From Metridium senile (taxonomy: Eukaryota; Cnidaria; Anthozoa; Actiniaria; Metridiidae), in NCBI GenBank assembly GCA_949775045.1, contig OX459104.1, positions 14,782,476 through 14,846,475 of the forward strand: a DNA stretch of 64,000 nt. Direction: 5' to 3'. Every line of letters begins with the position of its first letter. The stretch's first letter is position 1. The notes below the pieces were generated by a model, which saw nothing but the letters and a program-made list of their open reading frames with translations, was not told where the DNA came from and made no database searches. Of the stretch, positions 1 through 8,100 are shown one piece after another. A program made the position numbers and the translations under genes.

Positions 1-180
1 ATGTTACTTACTGACGTTTAGGACGTTTATCCTTCGTCGGAGTATAAAAGTGGGAACTTGTACATATAAAAGAGTGTTACTTACTGACATTTAGGACGTT
101 AATCCTTCATTGGATTAAAAATGGTAAGTTATACATATAAAAGAGCCGTTACTTACTGAAGTTTAGGGCGTTAATCGTCA
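1..180. repeat. Short tandem repeat, about 2.5 copies of an ~80-bp unit
   Basis: The phrase TTACTTACTGA followed by TTTAGG/GCGTTAATC recurs at about 4, 76 and 150, each time near ACATATAAAAGAG. The core (TTACTGACGTTT ... CCTTCGTCGGA) looks like a degenerate reverse complement of the CGACGAAGGGCTAAAGC...AACGTCAGTAA motif near 2,770 and 6,850. It is probably a decayed member of that dispersed family. Nothing coding is seen. Confidence 0.5.
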
Positions 181-779
181 AAATAATATATATTAACGAA
201 AGATTCACGTCCTAAGCGTTAAAAAGAAAACAAAGCAGTACTGTACAAGTATCATTTAATCATTTGTTGTGTTTTGATTTAACTCTACGTGTTAACATGA
301 AAATACAAAGTGGTGGAACACAAAATTTTTCAATTAACAAATAAAAAAATCTTACAAAGTTTGTTTACAGTTTGATAGAATAATGATTTAGTAAATTTCT
401 AGTGGGGAAACTTAATCAAATAAAGACGAAAAGCTTGATCAGTTGGTATCCGGTTTTGTAATAAAAACTGATTATTGTTTAAGCAATTAATTCTAACAAG
501 AACTAATTATACTTTATAAATTGAAAGTGATTGATATTCTTAGGTATATAAACTTGGAAATGTAATTTAAAATTGTTACTTTTTCAAGGGGACCTTTTGA
601 GGTAAGAATGTATTTTTTGTGTTATCATGATTTTGTTTTTCTTTCTTCTCGCTTCTTTTATGTATCTTGCTTTCTTTTTGTATGATTACCTATTTGTATT
701 TTCTCTCTTTCCTTCCTTTTTTAGAAACTTGTTATTTTCTGTTAATTTTCTTCCTATTCTTTTATCTTTGTCTTTTTTT
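181..779. other. AT-rich stretch without recognised content
   Basis: I read no conserved domain, RNA gene or clear repeat here. The sequence is AT-rich and grades into the CTT tract that follows. The open frames starting near 627 and 667 are produced by the downstream CTT repeat and are not supported as genes. Confidence 0.4.
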
Positions 780-878
780 TTTCTTGTTCTTCTTGTTCTT
801 CTTGTTCTTGTTCTTCCTCTACTTCTTTTTCTTCTTTTTCTTCTTCTTCTTCTTCTTCTTCTCCTTCTTCTTCTTCTT

Positions 879-909
<31 letters not shown>

Positions 910-1251
910 TTCTTCTTCTTCTTCTTCTTCTTCTTCTTTTTCTTCTTTTTTTTCTTCTTCTTCTTCATCTTCTTCTTCTTAATTCTTCTGCTTCTTCTTC
1001 TTCTTGTTTTTCTTCTTCTTCTTCTTCCTCTTCTTCTCCTTCTTCTTCCCATATAACCACTTTCTGCTTTTTAATAATATTTCAAGAATAAATGATATAT
1101 TGATTATTATAACTATTATTTCTTCTTCTTCCACTTCTTCTTCTTCTTCTTCTTTTTCTTTTTCTTCTTCTTCTTCTTCTTCTTCTTCTTCTTCTTCTTC
1201 TTCTTCTTCTTCTTCCCATATAACCACTTTCTGCTTTTTAATAATATTTCC
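780..1251. repeat. CTT trinucleotide tract with an internal duplication
   Basis: A long CTT/TTC microsatellite is interrupted and then resumes. A 37-bp non-repetitive tail starting CCCATATAACCACTTTC occurs twice, at about 1,048-1,084 and 1,215-1,251, each directly after a CTT run. The repeat plus its tail has therefore been duplicated in tandem. Leucine/phenylalanine/serine or lysine/arginine/glutamate-rich frames in all directions are translations of the repeat. Confidence 0.85.
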
Positions 1252-1494
1252 TATGTGGCAAACTTTTTAAATAAGATGTAAGTACATATTAGGTATCTAG
1301 GTAACGCTTCAATGGAACAGGAATGATATAATTACGAACCAACAATGTATCGTTTTCTCAACTTCCTCTCATCATATTATAAAGAGTGAAATTAAATTAA
1401 ATCAAATTTGTATCTTTATAGCCGCAAAGGCCTTAACAATTATGAAATTTAATGGTTTTACACATTTATACATTTACTGATCGTTAGAGTACAA

Positions 1495-2440
1495 ACACGG
1501 ATATAATGTTTTCGCTCTATTACACAGTGGCAATTTGATTCTATTTCATGGATATAGTGTTTGCGCTCTATTCCACAGTAGCAATTTGATTCTATTTCAT
1601 GGATATAGTGTCTGCTCTCTATTCAACAGTAGCAATTTGATTCTATTTCATGGATATAGTGTTTGCGCTCTATTCCACAGTAGCAATTTGATTCTATTTC
1701 ATGGATATAGTGTTTGTGCTCTATTCCACAGTAGCAATTTGATTCTATTTCATGGATATAGTGTTTGCGCTCTATTCCACAGTAGCAATTTGATTTCATT
1801 TCATGGATATAGTGTTTGCGCTCTATTTCACAGTAGCAATTTGATTGTATTTCATGGATATAGTGTTTGCGCTCTATTTCACAGTAGCAATTTGATTCTA
1901 TTTCATGGATATAGTGTTTGTGATCTATTCCACAGTAGCAATTTGATTTCATTTCATGGATATAGTGTTTGCGCTCTATTCCACAGTAGTAATTTGATTC
2001 CATTTCATGGATATAGTGTTTGCGCTCTATTCCACAGTAGCAATTTGATTCTATGTCATGGATATAGTGTTTGCGCTCTATTCCACAGTAGCAATTTGAT
2101 TCTATTTTATGGATATAGTATTTGTGCTCTATTCCACAGTAGCAATTTGATTCTATTTCATGGATATAGTGTTTGCGCTCTATATTCCACAGTAGCAATT
2201 TGATTCTATTTGATGGATATAGTGTTTGCGCTCTATTCCACAGCAGCAATTTGATTCTATTTTATGGATATAGTGTTTGCGCTATATTCCACAGTAACAA
2301 TTTGATTCTGTTTCATGGATATAGTGTTTGCGCTCTATTCCACAGTAGCAATTTGATTCTATTTCATGGATATAGTGTTTGCGCTCTATTCCACAGTATC
2401 AATTTCATATTATTTCATGGATATAATGTTTTCGCTCAAA
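1495..2440. repeat. 51-bp minisatellite, about 18 copies
   Basis: The unit starts ATTTGATTCTATTTCATGG and ends TATTCCACAGTAGCA, and is 51 bp long. Because 51 is a multiple of three, both strands stay open for over 200 codons (17-residue periodicity), but the frames have no signal peptide, domain or splice context and I do not call a gene. Copies differ by single-base changes. One has a 2-bp insertion near 2,182 that shifts the frame, as expected for non-coding DNA. The same unit fills a kinase-gene intron at 17,945-18,240, and a lone degenerate copy lies near 53,050. Confidence 0.93.
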
Positions 2441-2767
2441 AAATTAAAACTTGATGAAAAACATAGTTAAGATTTACAATAAAGGTATTTATGATTAGAT
2501 CTGTCAGTCTTTCAATTAGTTCAATTATTATGGTGGTAAACAAATTGAAGGTTATATATTGTTAATCAAAACCCATTTAAAAACATCAAAGCCATAATTA
2601 AAAAATATATATAATAACGCAGAAACTGACATTTGCTGCAAATTATAAACAATTGGGGTCGTCCTCGGCAAGAGCTCCTTTGAAGACTAAATGTAAGCTG
2701 ATAAATTGTGTTTTCAACTAACTTGTGAATAATATCAGTACCTGTAACAGCATCAGTAATTGTTTTA

Positions 2768-2823
2768 TTCCGACGAAGGGCTAAAGCTCGAAACGTCAGT
2801 AAAGTTAAGTGAACATTCTTTAC
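2768..2823 (+). repeat. Dispersed motif CGACGAAGGGCTAAAGCTCG...ACGTCAGTAAAG
   Basis: This is a short conserved block directly left of the 99-bp array. Related blocks occur at about 3,120-3,150, 6,845-6,945 (there as an inverted pair) and 21,176-21,215. It behaves like the end or core of a dispersed element. No open frame is associated with it. Confidence 0.6.
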
Positions 2824-2847
2824 GTTTAAACAATTAAATTTCATTAT

Positions 2848-4228
2848 ATTACCTATCGTTTATATCAATAACGTACCGACGCAGCCTATACCAGTTTACT
2901 CGCTAGTTTCCTGCATTTATATCTTAAACAGTCAGTTACACATTTTATTTTATTACCTATCGTTTATATCAATAACCGACGCAGCCTATACCATGCAATT
3001 TACTCGCTAGTTTCCTGCATTTATATCTCAAACAGTCAGTTACAAATTTCATTCTATTACCCATCGTTTATATATCAAACACCGACGCAGCCTATACTAG
3101 TTTACTCGCTAGTTTCCATTTAAGTAAAGTTAAGTTAACATTTTTTACGGTGTTACAAATTTCATTCTATTACCTATCGTTTATATCAATAACCGACGCA
3201 GCCTATACTAGTTTACTCGCTAGTTTCCATTTATATATTAAACAGTTAAAGTTATACATTTTATTTTATTACCTATCGTTTATATCAAACACCGACGCAG
3301 CCTATACTAGTTTACTCACTAGTTTCCATTTATATATTAAACAGTTAAAGTTACACATTTTATTTTATTACCTATCGTTTATATCAAACACCGACGCAGC
3401 CTATACTAGTTTACTCGCTAGTTTCCTGCATTTATATCTTAAACAGTCAGTTACATATTTTATTTTATTACCTATCGTTTATATCAATAACGTACCGACG
3501 CAGCCTATACCAGTTTACTCGCTAGTTTCCTCCATTGATATTTCAAACAGTCAGTTACAAATTTCATTCTATTATCTATCGTTTATATCAAACACCGACG
3601 CAGCCTATACTAGTTTACTCGCTAGTTTCCATTTATATATTAAACAGTTAAAGTTATACATTTTATTTTATTACCTATCGTTTATATCAAACACCGACGC
3701 AGCCTATACTAGTTTACTCGCTAGTTTCCTGCATTTATATCTTAAACAGTCAGTTACATATTTTATTTTATTACCTATCGTTTATATCAATAACGTACCG
3801 ACGCAGCCTATACCAGTTTACTCGCTAGTTTCCTCCATTGATATTTCAAACAGTCAGTTACAAATTTCATTCTATTATCTATCGTTTATATCAAACACCG
3901 ACGCAGCCTATACTAGTTTACTCGCTAGTTTCCATTTATATCTTAAACAATCAGTTACAAATTTCATTCTATTACCCATCGTTTATATATCAAACACCGA
4001 CGCAGCCTATACTAGTTTACTCGCTAGTTTCCTGCATTTATATCTCAAACAGTCAGTTACAAATTTCATTCTATTACCCATCGTTTATATCAATAACCGA
4101 CGCAGCCTATACTAGTTTACTCGCTAGTTTCCATTTATATCTTAAACAGTCAGTTAAACATTTTATTCTATTACCTATCGTTTATATCAAACACCGACGG
4201 AGCCTATACTAGTTTACTCGCTAGTTTC
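2848..4228. repeat. ~99-bp minisatellite, about 14 copies
   Basis: Each unit contains TTACCTATCGTTTATATC, a CACCGACGCAGCCTATAC core and TTTACTCGCTAGTTTCC, followed by a variable ATTTATAT...AAACAGT segment. Units vary between about 90 and 105 bp through small indels (for example AATAACGTACCGACG against AAACACCGACG). Open frames here are by-products of the repeat. Shorter groups of the same unit lie at about 6,948-7,115, and one degenerate unit at about 22,086-22,130. Confidence 0.9.
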
Positions 4229-4229
4229 G

Positions 4230-5080
4230 TTTGCATCAGTAAATAGAAAGGAAGATATCAAAACATGCATTTTTTAAATCTTTTGGTGCTTTTAAGTATT
4301 TAAAAAAAATCACTTGATTAGGCTTTCGTCTTCGCATTGCTTGCCTACATTTTGTTGTTTTTCGGCTGTTTGTATATTTTTCTGCAGTAGTTGTTTTTGT
4401 CCTTGTAATTTTTTTCCATATCTTCTGCTATTGTATTTTTGTCAAAGCTGTTCTAGTTGTTTATCAAGTTATTTTATTTGTTATTTTTATTTTATTAGCT
4501 TTTTAATTTCCTTCATACGAAGGCAGGGACTCCACAACAGCTTACGCCAATTACTGTGGGCCCTGTAGTATGTTGTGACCTGACTGTCATTTCAAGTTGT
4601 AGTTGTTTTTGTCCTTGTAATTTTTTTCCATTTCTTCAGCCATTGTGTTTTTGTCAAAGCTGTTCTAGTTGCTTATCAAGTTGTGGTTTGTTCTGGCCTT
4701 CGGTTTGTTTCTATGTTTTCTTCTATTTGCTGTTGTCAATGCTGCAGTAGTTCTTTTTCTATTTGTAGTTGTTTTTCCAGTGGCGTTATTATTGTTTAAT
4801 GCGGCTGCAATTTGTTGTGGACAATGCTGTTGTTGTAGTTGTGGTTGTTTTTGGCCTTGAAATTTTTTCTATTTCTTCTTCAATTTCTTGTTGTCAATGC
4901 TGTTGTTGTTATTGTTATCAATGATGTTGTTGTTGTTGTTGTTGTTGTCAATGCTGCTGTTGTTTTTGTTGTAGCTGTGGTTGTTTTTGTCGTTGTTGTT
5001 GTTTAGTTTTCTGTTTTCAGTTGCTGTTGTCAATGCTGTTATAGCTATTATTAACTTATTTTTGTTCTTGATTCCATAGC
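4230..5080. other. T/G-rich spacer with an internal duplication, upstream of the secreted-protein gene
   Basis: The tract is rich in TTG/TTTTTG. A segment reading AGTTGTTTTTGTCCTTG then TTGTCAAAGCTG...CTAGTTG occurs at about 4,388-4,460 and again at about 4,600-4,680. GTTGTTGTT runs lie near 4,900-5,030. On the minus strand this reads as CAA/CAG repeats, but stops interrupt it. It should contain the 5' untranslated region and promoter of the gene that starts at 5,082; no TATA box or initiator could be fixed. Confidence 0.45.
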
Positions 5081-5081
5081 A

Positions 5082-5142
5082 ATGGCTACTGCTAGCATAT
5101 TTGTAATCGCAACGTTCTTGTTGGCAGCTTTTCTTGCGGAAG
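5082..5142 (+). CDS. Secreted TSP1-VWA gene, exon 1 (signal peptide)
   Basis: The exon encodes 20 residues, MATAS followed by a run of I/V/F/L/A and then AE: a short n-region, an 11-12 residue hydrophobic core and a small-residue cleavage zone. It ends at GAAG|GTAGGT with one base left over (phase 1). Confidence 0.85.
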
Positions 5143-8100
5143 GTAGGTTTAAAACGTAAAAAAGAACACAGCGCTTCCTTGCTTCCTTGCTTTCTTACTA
5201 GTACTTCCTTGCTTCCTTGCTTTCTTACTAGTACTTTCTTGCTTTCTTATTAGTACTTCCTTGCTTCCTTGCTTCCTTGCTTCCTTCGTTCGTTCGTTCG
5301 TTCGTTCGTTCGTTCGTTCGTTCGTTCGTTCGTTCGTTCGTTCGTTCCTTCCTTCCTTCCTTCCTCGCTTCCTTCCTTCGTTCCTTAATTCCTTCCTTCG
5401 TTCCTCGCTTCCTTCCTTCCTTCCTTTCTTCCTTGCTTCCTTCCCTTCGTCCTTCTTTCCTTCCTTGCTTCCTTCCCTCTTTCCTCAAGTAACCATCTTA
5501 TTATTATCTAATAATTGTAGCTGCAAAGCCTCATGCAACGTGTGAGATCACCTATGAGAAAGTTGGTTGTTTCAAAGACGAAAAGGTCAGGGCGTTACCT
5601 ATTGAAATGATCAATGATCGTGACAGTACTAGCGACAATTACAAAGGATACCAGTTTAAATGGGGACAATACAAACAGTCCGTACATAGGTAAATATAAA
5701 CAATGCCTGTCACCTCCCCCCTAGTCAGTCAGTCATATGATAGTTAGGCAGATTTACAGCCAGTCAGCCAGTCAGCCAGTCAGCCAGTCAGCCAGTCAGC
5801 CAGTCACCCAGTCAGCCAGTCAGCCAGTCACTCAGCCAGCCAGTCACTCAGCCAGCCAGTCACCCAGTCAGCCAGTATCTGCCTGTGTGTTTTTTGAAAT
5901 TGCATCTTCTTTCAAACTATCATTTGGACCTACATTGTAGCCTGGCCTGTCGATGCGCTGCCGAAGCAAGAAAGAGAGGTTACAAAGTCTTTAGTCTCCA
6001 GTTCTTCGCTGAATGCTGGAGCGGTCCTGGAGGCGAGGCAACATACTACAGATATGGAAAAGCAGATGATAATAAATGCTATCAAAATATCATGAACCCT
6101 GAAAATCCTCATTGTGACAAAGCCAATGAACAGGAGTGCGTTGGAGGAGTGTGGACCAACTATGTTTACATGCTCAAAGATTGTATGTTAATTATATCTT
6201 AATTTAAACACAGCGGTCAAACGACTACGCATGGGTGACAAAATTTTCACATCGATAAATTTGCCACTGGAATTTCGGACTACAGTGTTTGAAGTCGATT
6301 TATAAGAAATTCCCTGAATATATAAGTTTGACGTTTCGTGTACATAATCTTTGTTATATTGTGAAGCTACCATTAGTTTATACTTGTGTTTATATTTTGA
6401 GAAAAAGCAATGAAAGTCGTACACTCCATCTTTTTTTATAGAGTCCGTACGAATGTCAGATTTGTGTGCTGGATCATTTTACTTGTTTTTTTTAGCGCAT
6501 ACGTGGTCGTTTGACCGCTGTGTTATTAATTTAAAGTTACTTTCCAATTAAAAACGTTAATATTAAATCTTTTGAATCAAAATTACAGATATTTGTATGT
6601 GTCCAGTGAACTGTTTCTTTGCTAGCTTTTAAAAGTATCATAACTTCTCAAGAGTTTAATATTTTTGTCTCAAAATGTTTGCCTTTGTTATAATCTTTGA
6701 ATTTGATGAAGTTGTCAATTAAAAAATGAATTTAAAATAAAGATGATAGTGAGTTGGCATGCAGACATATTGGCATTCGGGCTATAATGTAGTATTTATG
6801 TTAGGTAATATAATGCCGGAGATTTGTAACACCGTACCAAATGTTAACTTAACTTTACTGACGTGTCGAGCTTTAGCTCTTCGTCGGAGTAGATCTTCTA
6901 AAGCTCGAAACGTCAGTAAAGTTAAGTTAACATTTTTTACGGTGTTACATTCTATTACCTATCGTTTATATCAAACACCGACGCAGCCTATGCTATTTTA
7001 CTCGCTAGTTTCCATTGATATTTTAAACAGTCAGTTACAAATTTCATTATATTACCTATCGTTATAACAAACACCGACGCAGCCTATACTAGTTTACTCG
7101 CTAGCTTCCATTTAGTATGTACTATTGTTTGGTATTTATTGATCATAGTGACCCCGTCGATCGATAAGGATGGAGGCTACTCCAAGTGGAGTCCGTGGAC
7201 GTCATGTACCAAGACTTGTGGTGGAGGCAGCAGATCACGTGAGAGAACATGTACGAACCCCACACCAGAGGGGAAGGGAAAGGATTGTTCACATCTTGGC
7301 CCTGCTGAAGGAACAAAGCCATGTGCTGAACAGGAATGTCCGAAACGTAAGTAAGAATGTCTATTTGACTGGACGAAATAGAATACATATAACTAGCCAA
7401 CCAAAGGACGATCTTACAGATCTACGAATTTGCCAAACAAGCAACCAAGCTACCAGCCACCCACTCAACCTTTACAACCAACCAACCAACGAACGAACCA
7501 ACCAACCAACCAACCAACCAACCAACCAACCAACCAACCAACCAACCAACCAACCAACCAACCAACCAACCAACCAACCAACCAACCAACCAACCAACCA
7601 ACCAATAACATTTCCAATAACATTTCCAATCTTCTCCCAGCATGCACCAAGGCCCTTGATATTGGTATCATCATCGACGAGTCATCCAGCGTCAATAAGC
7701 ATCACTTCAAAGTTGCCATCAAGTTCATCAAAGATTTAATGAAGTTCTTTACCGTATCGCCTGAAGGGACTCACTTCGGTACAATCGTCTACAGTACTAA
7801 CGCACATGTGGAATTTAATATGTCAGACACTCGATACCACAGCTATGAAAACCTTGCTGCAAGAATGGATAAAATCGAGTATGATTTAAGAAACGTCTTC
7901 TGTGTTTTCAAGGCCTGCCTCGGGTCCTTATGTCGCCTTAAATCGCATCAAATCGCACAACATCGCTTAAAATTGCCTTAAGTCGCCTCTGATTTTCTAA
8001 TATTTTTTTTCTAAAATCGCCTTAAAACGTCTTAAATCACACTAAGTCGCATTAAATAACGGCGACTTAAAGACTCGAGGGAGGCCTATTTCACATGCTT

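Noticed and set aside
627..1270. Open frames rich in Leu/Phe/Ser or Lys/Glu/Arg on both strands
   Set aside because: All are translations of the CTT microsatellite; none has a domain, a consistent start or splice context.
1535..2454. Long frames with a 17-residue repeat (FHGYSVCALFHSSNLIL type) on both strands
   Set aside because: The period is 51 bp, so every strand stays open by arithmetic. A 2-bp insertion within the array shifts the frame and the same unit fills an intron elsewhere.
3150..4212. 321-codon frame across the 99-bp array
   Set aside because: Repeat-derived; indels between units and lack of any domain or signal argue against coding.
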